A DNA stretch of 64,000 nt, from NCBI GenBank assembly GCA_965227875.1, contig OZ245783.1, forward strand, positions 3,038,001-3,102,000, read 5' to 3'. Within the stretch, counting starts at the first letter, position 1; the number at the start of each line of letters is the position of its first letter. Shown here piece by piece: positions 1 to 8,738 of this stretch. The position numbers were made by a program, and so were the translations under genes. Source of the stretch: G965227875 sp965227875 (GTDB lineage: Bacteria; Pseudomonadota; Alphaproteobacteria; Rhizobiales; JAJFHC01). The notes below the pieces were generated by a model. The model saw only the letters and a program-made list of their open reading frames with translations, searched no databases and had not been told where the DNA came from.

Positions 1-514
1 CGGTGATGCCGGCGGCTTCCTCGAGAATTTTCCGGCGCGCCTGCGGCTTGGCGCTGATCAGTTCGCCGATCTGTCCCTGGCGCACGAGCGAGGGCGATCG
101 CGCGCCGGTCGAGGCGTCGGCGAAGAGCAACTGGACGTCGCGGGCGCGCACGTCCTTGCCGTTGATCCGGTAGGCCGAACCCGCCTCGCGCTCGATGCGA
201 CGGGTGACCTCCAGAGATTCAGCGTCGTTGAAAGCGGGCGGGGCGGTCCGGTTGGTGTTGTCCAGCACCACCGCCACCTCGGCCGTGTTGCGCGACGGGC
301 GCGAGCCGCTGCCCGAGAAGATGACGTCGTCCATCCCCGAGCCGCGCATGTTCTTGTACGAGCTCTCGCCCATGACCCAGCGCAGGGCCTCGAGCAGGTT
401 GGACTTGCCGCAGCCGTTCGGTCCGACAACGCCTGTCAGTCCCTTCTCGATCACGAGTTCCGTGGGTTCGACGAAGGACTTGAACCCGGACAGGCGAAGC
501 CGCTTGAATTCCAT
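1..514 (-). CDS. smc: Chromosome segregation protein SMC, N-terminal part (runs off the window)
   Basis: SMC is the ATPase of the condensin-like complex that compacts and segregates chromosomes. The first 171 residues are visible. They hold the N-terminal ABC-type head with a Walker A motif GPNGCGKSN at about residues 31-39, the opening MEFKRLRLSGFKSF typical of SMC, and the Q-loop region LVRQGQIGEL. The ATG at 512-514 starts directly at this conserved opening. The rest, including coiled coils, hinge and C-terminal head, lies beyond position 1. It follows dciA and the dsbA-like gene on the same strand, an arrangement common in alphaproteobacteria. Identification is secure; the only limit is truncation by the window. 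Confidence 0.95.
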   Translation of the reverse strand, partial: MEFKRLRLSGFKSFVEPTELVIEKGLTGVVGPNGCGKSNLLEALRWVMGESSYKNMRGSGMDDVIFSGSGSRPSRNTAEVAVVLDNTNRTAPPAFNDAESLEVTRRIEREAGSAYRINGKDVRARDVQLLFADASTGARSPSLVRQGQIGELISAKPQARRKILEEAAGIT

Positions 515-622
515 GAGAAGACCGGTTGTTTCCGTTCAGTTCAGACTGCGCGAACTATACGCATACTGACAAGGATACGTGCCGATTCTGCGGGGCCATG
601 CAAGCGAATATCTCCGGTTATC

Positions 623-1294
623 CTAGAGATTCATCATCTTCTCGAATTCCTCGAGAGGCTGCGCGCCACGCAGGATCTTGCCGTTGACGAAGAAGGTCGG
701 CGTGGACTCGACGTTGAAGTTCTCCGCGCCGCGCTTGCGCACGTCGAGCACCTTGCCGCCGAGATCCTCGTCGGACACGCAGGCGTCGAACTGTTCCTTC
801 GTCATGCCGGCCGAGCGGGCGAAGTTGAACAGGCCGCCGATCGGGTCCTGGGTGAAGGCCCACTTGTCCTGCTGGAGAAACAGCACGTCGAGAAACGCGA
901 AATACTTGGCCTCGTCGAGGCAGCGCGCCACGACCGCGCCCGCCCACGCCGCCTTGTCGAGCGGGAACTCCCGCATCACCAGTTTCGCCTTGCCGGTGTC
1001 GATGTACTTTTCCTTGAGGCCCGGCAGGGTTTCGCGGTGGAACGTCGCGCAGTGCGGGCAGGTGAGCGAGGAGTACTCAACGATCGTGTTGGGCGCATCC
1101 GGATTGCCGAGCACCCTTTCGTCCAGCACACCGGGCGTGTTGACGTCGTCACCCGACGCGGAGATCGACGTGGCGTCCGTGCCCGATCCGCCGGTGCCGT
1201 CCGTTCCGCGACCGCCGATGAAAAACGCGCCGGCGCCTCCGCCGATCACGACCAGGCCTCCGGCTACAAGTAGAGTTCGCTTATCTAGTTTCAC
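623..1294 (-). CDS. DsbA-family thiol:disulfide oxidoreductase, membrane-anchored or secreted
   Basis: A predicted periplasmic thioredoxin-fold protein of 223 residues. A hydrophobic N-terminal segment (about residues 8-27) is a signal peptide or anchor, followed by a Gly/Ser/Thr-rich linker. The CPHC active site is at about residues 79-82 in YSSLTCPHCATFH. The conserved cis-proline loop STPTFFVNG lies near the C terminus. Family role: oxidising or isomerising disulfides in exported proteins. The GTG at 1292-1294, preceded by an AGG, was taken as the start; an upstream GTG at 1307-1309 would add five residues. It lies between dciA and smc on the same strand. The substrate cannot be inferred. 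Confidence 0.88.
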   Translation of the reverse strand: MKLDKRTLLVAGGLVVIGGGAGAFFIGGRGTDGTGGSGTDATSISASGDDVNTPGVLDERVLGNPDAPNTIVEYSSLTCPHCATFHRETLPGLKEKYIDTGKAKLVMREFPLDKAAWAGAVVARCLDEAKYFAFLDVLFLQQDKWAFTQDPIGGLFNFARSAGMTKEQFDACVSDEDLGGKVLDVRKRGAENFNVESTPTFFVNGKILRGAQPLEEFEKMMNL

Positions 1295-1399
1295 GTTGCA
1301 CCTGTACACACTATATGTTGATGGTCATTATAGGATTTAATTTTCTGCACCACAATTGGTCCGCCTGCAGCATAAAAACAAGCGTCCGGCGGGCCGGTA

Positions 1400-1903
1400 T
1401 CACGTTTTCGCGACGATGATGTTCCGGCCGAGGTTCTGCAGGGCGGTCTGCAGGTCCCCGTCGCTGACCCCCGACGTGGCCTCGACAAGCTTCCTTTCAC
1501 GTTCGGGCGGCAGGGAAGCGTCCCGGCGCCGCCGTGGCGGGCGTTTTCCGGTCACGCGGCCCTGCACGATCTTGATGCCGGCCACCGCGTCATAGCCGTA
1601 GAACGCGTTGATCCTCTCGACGATCGCTGGCGTGGAATGCTGGACCTCGATCGCCGAGGGACCGTCGACCCGGATGACGAGCGTGCCCCCGACCCTGGCA
1701 TCCCCCGTCTGGCGCCGCGGCCACCTGATGCGTTCCGGGCGCGTGGTCGCTGCGAGGTCCTCCCCGACGATGGCGTTCCACTGGGTGAGCATGCCGCCAT
1801 AGGCGAAGCCGAACCGTTCCTGGCTCTTGTGCAGGAGTTCCGGCACCAGGCGTCCGACATGTTGCGCACCGGTCCGGTAGATCTTTCTGGGGGTGGAAGC
1901 CAT
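1400..1903 (-). CDS. DciA-like DUF721 protein
   Basis: A 167-residue basic protein of the DUF721 family, which includes DciA, the predicted loader or operator of the replicative helicase DnaB in bacteria that lack DnaC. The N-terminal core YRTGAQHVGRLVPELL followed by WNAIVGEDLAATTRPERIRWPRR is the family signature. The long C-terminal tail is Arg/Lys-rich and probably disordered. The ATG at 1903 has an AAGGG ribosome-binding site five bases upstream; a GTG two codons earlier is possible. It is divergent from mutY with a 61-base gap that must hold both promoters. The helicase-loading role is inferred from the family. Confidence 0.85.
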   Translation of the reverse strand: MASTPRKIYRTGAQHVGRLVPELLHKSQERFGFAYGGMLTQWNAIVGEDLAATTRPERIRWPRRQTGDARVGGTLVIRVDGPSAIEVQHSTPAIVERINAFYGYDAVAGIKIVQGRVTGKRPPRRRRDASLPPERERKLVEATSGVSDGDLQTALQNLGRNIIVAKT

Positions 1904-1964
1904 GGGCACCCTTGCCGCGCCGTGAATTCCCGACCAACTATATGGGCCGTGTGCCGGAGGGGCA

Positions 1965-3071
1965 ATGCCGAGTGAACTGACAATCGACGCTGTCGAAAAC
2001 CTGCCTGCGGAGGATCTGTCCCGGTCTCTGCTGGACTGGTACGACCGTCACGCCCGGGCCCTGCCGTGGCGTGCGCCGCCCGGCGAGCGCAGCGACCCCT
2101 ACCGGGTCTGGCTGAGCGAGATCATGCTGCAGCAGACGACCGTGGCTGCGGTGAAGCCCTATTTCGAGGATTTCTGCCGGCGATGGCCGACCGTCGGCGA
2201 CCTCGCCCGTGCGCCGCTCGACGATGTCCTGTCCGCCTGGGCCGGCCTCGGCTACTACGCGCGGGCGCGCAACATGCACAAGTGTGCGCAACAGGTCGAA
2301 GAGGAGCTCGGCGGCGTATTTCCGGATACCGAGGACGCCTTGCGTGCGTTGCCGGGGATCGGACCCTATACGGCGGCCGCCATCGCCGCCATCGCCTTCG
2401 GCAGGCGGGCGACGGTCGTCGACGGCAACGTCGAACGCGTGATCACGCGCCTGTTCGCGCTGGAGACTCCCTTGCCCGACGTCAAGCCGGACATTCGCCT
2501 CCTCGCGGAGAGGCTGACGCCGCAGGGGCGGCCGGGCGACTATGCGCAGGCCGTGATGGATCTGGGCGCGACCATATGCGCCCCCCGCAAGGCCGCGTGC
2601 ACCATCTGCCCCTGGATGGAGAACTGTCGCAGCCGGCGTCTCGGCATTGCCGAAATCCTGCCGCGAAAGCGTCCCAGAGCCGTGCGCCCGACGCGATACG
2701 GGACGGCCTTCGTCGTGATTCGGGAGGATGGCTGCGTCTTGCTGCGGAGCCGGCCCGCCAAGGGGCTGCTGGGCGGCATGTCCGAAGTTCCGTCGACACC
2801 GTGGACGGAGGAAGCGCCATCGACCGTTGCGGTGACGGATTACGAGCCGGTCGCGGCTTCATGGCGTGAGGTCCCGGCGCCGGTGCGCCACACGTTCACC
2901 CACTTTCACCTTGAACTCGACGTCAGGGTGGCGCGCGTTCCCGCGGATGCGCCGTTGCTCGATGCCGCGGACCCGGATCGCTGTCGCTGGGTGCCGCGGT
3001 CCGATCTCGACGGTTCGGCCTTGCCCAGCGTCATGCGAAAGGTGCTGACGGCGGCACTAAAATCCTTCTGA
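1965..3071 (+). CDS. mutY: A/G-specific adenine glycosylase MutY
   Basis: Removes adenine mispaired with 8-oxoguanine or guanine in base excision repair. The 368-residue protein has the helix-hairpin-helix LPGIGPYTAAAIAAIAFG, the region VVDGNVERVITRLFALE, and the conserved MDLGATIC containing the catalytic Asp neighbourhood. The four cysteines of the [4Fe-4S] loop are spaced C-x6-C-x2-C-x5-C, starting at the Cys of GATIC. A C-terminal Nudix-like 8-oxoG recognition domain contains HTFTHFHLELDV. The ATG has a GGAGG site four bases upstream. Divergent from dciA. Length and motifs are complete. Confidence 0.96.
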   Translation: MPSELTIDAVENLPAEDLSRSLLDWYDRHARALPWRAPPGERSDPYRVWLSEIMLQQTTVAAVKPYFEDFCRRWPTVGDLARAPLDDVLSAWAGLGYYARARNMHKCAQQVEEELGGVFPDTEDALRALPGIGPYTAAAIAAIAFGRRATVVDGNVERVITRLFALETPLPDVKPDIRLLAERLTPQGRPGDYAQAVMDLGATICAPRKAACTICPWMENCRSRRLGIAEILPRKRPRAVRPTRYGTAFVVIREDGCVLLRSRPAKGLLGGMSEVPSTPWTEEAPSTVAVTDYEPVAASWREVPAPVRHTFTHFHLELDVRVARVPADAPLLDAADPDRCRWVPRSDLDGSALPSVMRKVLTAALKSF

Positions 3072-3192
3072 AGGGGCCCGAGGCCTCAAGCCATGCGGCT
3101 TTCCCGGGGCTGCCGCCGCCGACCCTGCCACATGATCAAAACAGGACCGGCGGCGGCACGCTCACCTGCCGCTTTGACGGAGATAGCGCCCG

Positions 3193-3405
3193 TCAGCGGC
3201 TGGCGGCGGTTTCCCGGGTGATACGCGAAAGGGCGTCGGCATCGATCCGCCCGGTCCGGTGGAACTCCTGTTCGCAACGCCGCGCGAAGTCGAAACTCGA
3301 CGAAAGCGAACCGAGAAACCCGTCTAGCCAGCGGACGGCCTCGGTTACGCCTTGATGCAGTGCAGCATTGGCTTGCGAAACGGTGCCTTTTTCCAGCGCT
3401 TTCAT
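3193..3405 (-). CDS. Small protein of unknown function (70 aa)
   Basis: Not recognised. A 70-residue soluble, helix-rich protein (LHQGVTEAVRWLDGFLGSL, then FDFARRCEQEFHRTG). The ATG at 3403-3405 has a good AGGAG ribosome-binding site, which supports real translation. It is the second of two small genes in tandem on the minus strand, 37 bases below its neighbour, so the two are probably co-transcribed. No signal peptide or membrane segment is visible. Confidence 0.55.
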   Translation of the reverse strand: MKALEKGTVSQANAALHQGVTEAVRWLDGFLGSLSSSFDFARRCEQEFHRTGRIDADALSRITRETAASR

Positions 3406-3442
3406 CTGGTCACTCCTCTGGTGCTGCAATTCAAGGGACGGA

Positions 3443-3655
3443 TCAGGAGTGGAGGCTGCGACGCGAACGCAAGAGGGACACTTCTCTCGCGACAAACGCC
3501 TCGGCATTCCTGATCATGGTATAAGTTGCTGAAAACAAACTCGTAAACATGCCACGTACGGCTTCGCTCTGAAGCCTTTTCCCGCGCTCGACATACATTG
3601 CGATCTCGGCGCTTGAGAGTTCCACGGGATCGGGCCCGGTCGACTGCTTCGTCAT
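3443..3655 (-). CDS. Small protein of unknown function (70 aa)
   Basis: A 70-residue protein, predicted all-helical. The central segment AEIAMYVERGKRLQSEAVRG followed by MFTSLFSATYTMIR resembles a widespread type of small alphaproteobacterial protein (tyrosine, arginine-rich helix, then a Leu/Phe-rich amphipathic helix), but I cannot assign a family. The ATG is preceded by GGAGTGATC, a usable ribosome-binding site. First gene of the small pair; its promoter lies in the 148 bases shared with the divergent LysR gene. Confidence 0.55.
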   Translation of the reverse strand: MTKQSTGPDPVELSSAEIAMYVERGKRLQSEAVRGMFTSLFSATYTMIRNAEAFVAREVSLLRSRRSLHS

Positions 3656-3703
3656 CTTTGATCACTCCGGTTAATGCGAATTGCGATTGCCACTACGCGT
3701 TTC

Positions 3704-3724
3704 TTATGTTGCAATGCAATATAT
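3704..3724. promoter_or_regulatory. Candidate LysR-type operator in the divergent intergenic region
   Basis: The perfect inverted repeat TTGCA-A-TGCAA (3709-3719) lies 84 bases upstream of the LysR start, in an AT-rich stretch (3700-3725) within otherwise GC-rich DNA. LysR regulators usually bind interrupted palindromes near their own promoter. The assignment is an inference from position and symmetry only. Confidence 0.25.
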
Positions 3725-3803
3725 AGGATGAATTTGCGGTCGATAAGTGAGCACATGCGAATAGCTCTTGTGATCGACCGGAACAGATGAAGGACCGGAC
3801 GGG

Positions 3804-4712
3804 ATGGACCTGGCGAGCCAGATGATCCTGTTTGCCAATGTCGTTGACCATTCGAGTTTTTCCGCGGCGGCGCGGTCCATCGGTGTGTCGCCGTCGGCGG
3901 TCAGCAAACAGATTTCCCGGCTCGAGGAGAGGCTGGGCGTGCGGCTGCTCAACCGCTCGACACGCAGCATCTCCCTGACCCACGAGGGGCAGTCCTTCTA
4001 CGAACGTTGTGCGAACGTCGCCGCCGAGGTGAGCGCGGCGGAGGAATTGCTGTCCTCCATGGGCAGCCGGCCCACGGGCAAGCTGCGGGTCACGGCGACC
4101 GTCGCCTTCGCCAAGCGCCAGCTCATTCCCCTGATGCCGGCGTTCCTCGAACGCTATGCCGACGTCGAACTCGAGATGGAGCTGTCAGACCGCGCCATCG
4201 ATTTCTCCAGCAACGGTTACGACCTGGCGATCCGGTTTTCGGAGCAGATCGAGCAGACGTCCGTCGTGGCGCGGAAGCTCGCCGTCAACAAGCGCGTGGT
4301 CTGCGCCTCGCCGGGCTATCTCGCGCGCAACGGCGTGCCGCAGAAGCCGGAGGAACTCGCGGACCACAACTGCCTCCGCCTCTCCGCCATCCAGGACTGG
4401 AACGACTGGCACTTCGATCTCGGCGGCGAGGAACTCGTCGTTCCCGCCCGGGGCAACTTCTCGGTCAATACCGCCGACGCCATCTACCACGCGGTCCGGT
4501 CCGGCCTCGGCATCGCCCGTCTGCCCACATACATGGTGGCGTCCGACATCGCCTCGGGGAAACTGGTCCGGCTGTTTCCCGACATCATCGAGGACGACGC
4601 CAGCATCTACGCGGTCTATGCCAGCCGGCATCACCTGTCGCCCAAGATCCGGGTCTTCATCGACTATCTGGTCGAGGCGCTCGGGCCGGTGCCTCCCTGG
4701 GAAAGGGTGTGA
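3804..4712 (+). CDS. LysR family transcriptional regulator
   Basis: A 302-residue regulator. The N-terminal winged helix-turn-helix (about residues 3-60) contains FSAAARSIGVSPSAVSKQIS and RLLNRSTRSISLTHEG, as in the CrgA/AaeR branch of LysR proteins. The C-terminal periplasmic-binding-like effector domain spans about residues 88-295, with GKLRVTATVAFAKRQLIP at its start. Effector unknown. It is divergent from the two small genes and convergent with the large flavoprotein gene, so neither is an obvious target by position. Confidence 0.92.
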   Translation: MDLASQMILFANVVDHSSFSAAARSIGVSPSAVSKQISRLEERLGVRLLNRSTRSISLTHEGQSFYERCANVAAEVSAAEELLSSMGSRPTGKLRVTATVAFAKRQLIPLMPAFLERYADVELEMELSDRAIDFSSNGYDLAIRFSEQIEQTSVVARKLAVNKRVVCASPGYLARNGVPQKPEELADHNCLRLSAIQDWNDWHFDLGGEELVVPARGNFSVNTADAIYHAVRSGLGIARLPTYMVASDIASGKLVRLFPDIIEDDASIYAVYASRHHLSPKIRVFIDYLVEALGPVPPWERV

Positions 4713-4739
4713 ACGGCCCGGGTCCCCGCCACGCGCCGG

Positions 4740-7301
4740 TCAGCTTCGCGGCTTGAGGTTCTCCGGATCGTAGAGCGGCGTGTAGCCGACCGCCTCGACC
4801 GTCACCGGATACTGTTCGCCGAAATACTCGACCAGCAGTTCGCGCCCGACCTGGCAGTAGTCGTGCGGCAGGTATCCCAGTGCGATGTTCTTGCCGATCG
4901 TTGGCCCGAACGCGATGGACGTGGTGTACGAGAGGCGGCCGAGCGCGTCGACCAGCGTCTTGCCGGACGCCGGATCTAGGATCGGCAGCGTGCCGACGGG
5001 ATACCGGGCCACGCCGTCCGCATCGCGGTTCTCGGTCATGACAAGCGTGCAGAGCATGGCCGGCTGGTGTTCCCGTGCCCGATATTCGAGATGCCGCGCC
5101 TTGCCGCGGAAATCCGCGTCCTTCACCTTCGGCCGGGCGAGGTCGGCTTCGTAGAGGTTGTATTCCGTCAGCAGGTCGGCATTCTGCAGCCTGAGGCTCT
5201 TTTCCATGCGCCGGGTATTGGCATAGGTCTCCACACCGAACGCCATGACGTCGAGGGCGCGCAGCGCGTCCCAGACCGCCAGCCCGTCCTCGTATTTCAT
5301 GTGCAGTTCCCAGCCCTGTTCTCCGACGTAGGAGATGCGGAACGCAGTCACCGGCTTGCCGGCAATCTCGATCTGGCGGATTGCCGCGAAGGGGAAGTTC
5401 TCGTGGCTGAGTGCGTCGGGGTCGGCCACCGCCTTCTGCAGGGTTGTCCGGGCATTCGGTCCCCACAAGCCGATCGTGGTGTACTTCTCCGACACGTCCT
5501 CGATGGTGACGTCGCAACCTCGGTCTTCCGCCATGCGCTTCATGTAGAGGAAGTCGCGGTTGCCCGCGTCCGCGCCGTCGACGAAACGATAACGGTCGGC
5601 AATCCGGAAGACGGTGAAATCGGCCATCACCATGCCCTCGTCGTCGAGGAAGTGGGTGTAGATGCCCTTGCCGACCGTGTTTTCCCCGCCGACCTTCGCC
5701 GCGCAGAGATATTCCATCAGGGCCTCCTGGTCCGGACCCGTGATGTCGTACATGGCGAAGTGCGAGAGGTTCACCATACCGACATTCTCGCTCATCTCCA
5801 GGTGCTCGGCATTCGACACCCGCCAGAAGTGCCGGTTGTCCCACTCGTTCTCGCGCACGGGAACGCGGTTGCCGAACTTTTCGAGCAGGTGCTCGTTTGC
5901 GGCGTAGCCATGGGCGCGCTCCCAGCCGCCGAGTTCCATGAAGTAACCGCCGAGTTCGACCTCGCGATCATGGAAGGGGCTGCGCCGCACGCCGCGCCCG
6001 CCGGCGAAAGGTTCGCGCGGATGGACCGCCGGGTTGTAGATCTTCATGGCGGTTTCGGTGCAGCGTTCGTGAATGAACTGCTCACTAGTCTGGTGGGGGT
6101 AGAAACGGGCGTAGTCGATCGAGTTGTGGTCGATCGGTGTCCGTCCGTCCGTCATCCAGTCGACCAGCAGCTTCGCCATGCCGGGCCCGTCCTTGACCCA
6201 GATGGCGACGGCATACCAGAGGCCGCGGACCTTCTGGGATTCGCCGATGGACGGTCCGCCGTCGGTGGTCACCTGGAGCAGGCCGTTGAAGGAATGGCTC
6301 TCGTTGTAGCCCAGTTCGCCGAGGATCGGGGTCAGTTCCATGGCGCGCTCCAGCGGCGTCAGGATCTGTTCGGTATCGAGGTCGCGCTGCGACGGAGAAA
6401 GGCGCGCCTCGTGTTTCTCGAGGATGTCGCGCGGATGGCAGAGCCGCGGCTCGCTCTCCTCGTAATAGCCCCATTCGATCTGCCCGCCCTCGGGCGTCGT
6501 CGGGTCGCCGGTGTCGCGCATGTAGGCGGAGTTGCCCTGGTCGCGCAGGAGCGGCCAGCCGATATCCTTCCCGGTTCCGGCGAACTCGGTGTACGGCCCG
6601 AAGAAGGTGAGCGGATGGTCGACGGGCATGACCGGCAGGTCCTCGCCCGCCATCGCCGCGATCAGCCTGCCCCACAATCCGGCGCAGACGATCACGTGGT
6701 CCGCTTCGATGGTGCCGCGATGGGTCACCACGCCGCGGATCCGCCCGTCCTCGATCACGAGGTCGGTCGCCGGGGTATTGGGGAAGCTCCTCAGCTTGCC
6801 GGTCTGCTCGGCCTGGTCGACCAGCTTGCCGGCCACGGTCTGGGAACGCGGCGTCACAAGACCCGCGTCCGGGTCCCACATGGCCCCCTGGATCATGTCC
6901 TCCTCGAGAAGCGGAAACTTCTCTTTGGCCTCGGCGGCGCTGATCATCGACACGCGGGTGCCGAACGCCTTGCCGGACGCGACCTTGCGTTTCAGTTCCG
7001 CCATGCGGTCGTCGTCGCCCACCCGCGCCACTTCCATGCCGCCGACCCTGGCGTAGTGGCCCATCTTCTCGAAGAAATCGATCGAGTAGAGCGTCGTCCA
7101 GCAGGACAGGAAGTCATGGCCGGTCGTGTAGCAGAAATCCGAGGCGTGCGACGTCGATCCGATGTCGGTCGGCACCGAGGACTTGTCGATCCCCACGATG
7201 TCGTCCCATCCCCGCTCGACCAGGTGGTGGGCGACCGAGGCTCCGACGATACCGCCCAGGCCGACGATGACCACTTTTGCTTTAGTCGGAAATTCCGCCA
7301 T
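4740..7301 (-). CDS. FAD-dependent oxidoreductase with GcvT domain (dimethylglycine/sarcosine dehydrogenase-like)
   Basis: An 853-residue two-part enzyme. The N-terminal half is a DAO-type FAD domain with the dinucleotide motif VVIVGLGGIVGASVAHHL at about residues 10-27 and GSTSHASDF, where the family's flavin-linking His sits. The C-terminal half is a GcvT-like tetrahydrofolate-binding domain (HFAMYDITGPDQEALMEYLC, then GEQGWELHMKYEDGLAVWDAL). Family members oxidatively demethylate N-methylated glycines and pass the methyl carbon to folate. The ATG at 7301 has GGAG six bases upstream; a start 12 codons earlier lacks a ribosome-binding site. No partner subunit genes are adjacent, so the single-chain type is likely. 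The exact substrate is not determined. Confidence 0.85.
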   Translation of the reverse strand: MAEFPTKAKVVIVGLGGIVGASVAHHLVERGWDDIVGIDKSSVPTDIGSTSHASDFCYTTGHDFLSCWTTLYSIDFFEKMGHYARVGGMEVARVGDDDRMAELKRKVASGKAFGTRVSMISAAEAKEKFPLLEEDMIQGAMWDPDAGLVTPRSQTVAGKLVDQAEQTGKLRSFPNTPATDLVIEDGRIRGVVTHRGTIEADHVIVCAGLWGRLIAAMAGEDLPVMPVDHPLTFFGPYTEFAGTGKDIGWPLLRDQGNSAYMRDTGDPTTPEGGQIEWGYYEESEPRLCHPRDILEKHEARLSPSQRDLDTEQILTPLERAMELTPILGELGYNESHSFNGLLQVTTDGGPSIGESQKVRGLWYAVAIWVKDGPGMAKLLVDWMTDGRTPIDHNSIDYARFYPHQTSEQFIHERCTETAMKIYNPAVHPREPFAGGRGVRRSPFHDREVELGGYFMELGGWERAHGYAANEHLLEKFGNRVPVRENEWDNRHFWRVSNAEHLEMSENVGMVNLSHFAMYDITGPDQEALMEYLCAAKVGGENTVGKGIYTHFLDDEGMVMADFTVFRIADRYRFVDGADAGNRDFLYMKRMAEDRGCDVTIEDVSEKYTTIGLWGPNARTTLQKAVADPDALSHENFPFAAIRQIEIAGKPVTAFRISYVGEQGWELHMKYEDGLAVWDALRALDVMAFGVETYANTRRMEKSLRLQNADLLTEYNLYEADLARPKVKDADFRGKARHLEYRAREHQPAMLCTLVMTENRDADGVARYPVGTLPILDPASGKTLVDALGRLSYTTSIAFGPTIGKNIALGYLPHDYCQVGRELLVEYFGEQYPVTVEAVGYTPLYDPENLKPRS

Positions 7302-7423
7302 GACACGCTCCGGCTCGAAATGCTGATCAGAGCTCATTTATCAGCAATCGGCGGCCATTTCGATGTTCTGGGAGCGACACCGCATAAGTCTCGCCCGACC
7401 TGCGCGGATGCCCGGCGGGAGGA

Positions 7424-8635
7424 CTATTGCGGCGCAGCGGCCGTTCTTTGCACCAGATCGGCGAAACGCTTCTTGAAGCCCGTCGCCGCGAGCGCGAAGC
7501 CGCCACCCGAGCCGTCGATGAAGTGGACGTGTTCGCCTTGTTCGAGGTCGAAGACGAGGCAGGTCATCAGCGCGGCGTCCGCCCGGTGAATGCCGTAAAT
7601 CAGCCGGCCCTCGCCGTATTCTTTCTCGAGATAGGCCTCGATGGCGCTCGCCTCGTCGGCGCGCACGTCGAGGACGGCCCGCAGAACGCCGTCATATTTC
7701 CGGAAATCCGTGTTGGTCTGGAGTTCGCCGCGATATTTCGGCGCGTCGTAGCCTCCGGCCTTTTTGCCGAATCTCTCGCACCACAGCTGGACCAGAGAAC
7801 TGAAGAGAACCCAGGCGTAGCTCTTCCAGTATCCGCGGTCCCCCGCCGTCGCCCGCGCCTCCATGCGAAGACCTGAAGGCGGCCACCTGAACTTCATCGA
7901 GCCGTCGCTCGCGGGCGAGGAGTCCCGAAGCCCGTGACCGAGAATGCGCGAAACGGCTTCCAGGAACCTGTTGAGCGTCGCGCCCTGTTCGGCGGCGTCG
8001 CCCGCCGTGCCCTTGACCATCAGGGTCAACATCTCGCCGTTGGTGGACTGCAAGGGTTCCCAGCGGCAGGACAGTCCGTCGAGATCCGGGTCCTCCCGGC
8101 CACCGATCGGCGGCAGCAGGTAGCTGTCCTGCTCGATCGGGTCTTTCATGAGGCGGTCGGCGAGTTCGAGTCCGCCGCCGGCGAACATGGCCAGGTAGTT
8201 GCCTTCGCTCATGCGGTACTTTCGAACGGACACGTCCGCGCCCCTGGCCCGCAGGTCGCGCATCGGCACGGCGGCGACGCGCAGGTCGAGCCCGAACATC
8301 TCCTCCGACGCGCTCTGGAGCCGGACGAGGGCGTCCGCCGCCACGTCACGGAGACTGTTTGGCACGACCAGGGTGCCGCCATCCCCGCCGAAGACATAGG
8401 GCACGTCGATGTCCCCGCAGACGTTGAGCACCGCGGTGATGGATGCCGCGCCCACCATGTTGACCTGCTTGTAGCGTCCGTCCGCGATGGCGCTGGTGGA
8501 GCCGACGACATCGGACAGCATGACCGTCCAGTCGTCGGGGAGGGGGCGGTAGGCGCCGAAGTCGACGAAGTCGTTGAATTCGTCAAACGCCTCGAGCCGG
8601 TTGAAGAACCGGTCCTGGTTAGTGGGATCGTCCAT
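7424..8635 (-). CDS. DUF3095 family protein (nucleotide-cyclase-like N terminus)
   Basis: A 403-residue soluble protein matching the DUF3095 family. The N-terminal region has WTVMLSDVVGSTSAIADGRY at about residues 37-56 and YVFGGDGGTLVVP near residue 100. These resemble the two metal/nucleotide loops of class III adenylate cyclases (D-x-x-x-S/T and GDG). The C-terminal half (WKSYAWVLFSSLVQLWCERF onward) has no recognised fold. Activity has not been assigned to this family as far as I know; cyclase or nucleotide-binding function is inferred from the motif. It lies 122 bases upstream of the flavoprotein start on the same strand and could share its transcript. Confidence 0.78.
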   Translation of the reverse strand: MDDPTNQDRFFNRLEAFDEFNDFVDFGAYRPLPDDWTVMLSDVVGSTSAIADGRYKQVNMVGAASITAVLNVCGDIDVPYVFGGDGGTLVVPNSLRDVAADALVRLQSASEEMFGLDLRVAAVPMRDLRARGADVSVRKYRMSEGNYLAMFAGGGLELADRLMKDPIEQDSYLLPPIGGREDPDLDGLSCRWEPLQSTNGEMLTLMVKGTAGDAAEQGATLNRFLEAVSRILGHGLRDSSPASDGSMKFRWPPSGLRMEARATAGDRGYWKSYAWVLFSSLVQLWCERFGKKAGGYDAPKYRGELQTNTDFRKYDGVLRAVLDVRADEASAIEAYLEKEYGEGRLIYGIHRADAALMTCLVFDLEQGEHVHFIDGSGGGFALAATGFKKRFADLVQRTAAAPQ

Positions 8636-8738
8636 TGCAAGCCGCCTCGTTGCCGTCGCGGTCCGGGACGGCGACGTTCATGCAGGCGATATGTTGGCCG
8701 GCCGGCGCTTTGTCAAACCGGCCACCCGCCCGCAAGGC

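Noticed and set aside
5067..7589. Very long plus-strand open frame opposite the sarcosine-dehydrogenase-like gene
   Set aside because: It is antisense to a gene with clear domain homology; high GC at third codon positions keeps the opposite frame open. The His/Val-rich translation has no recognised domain.
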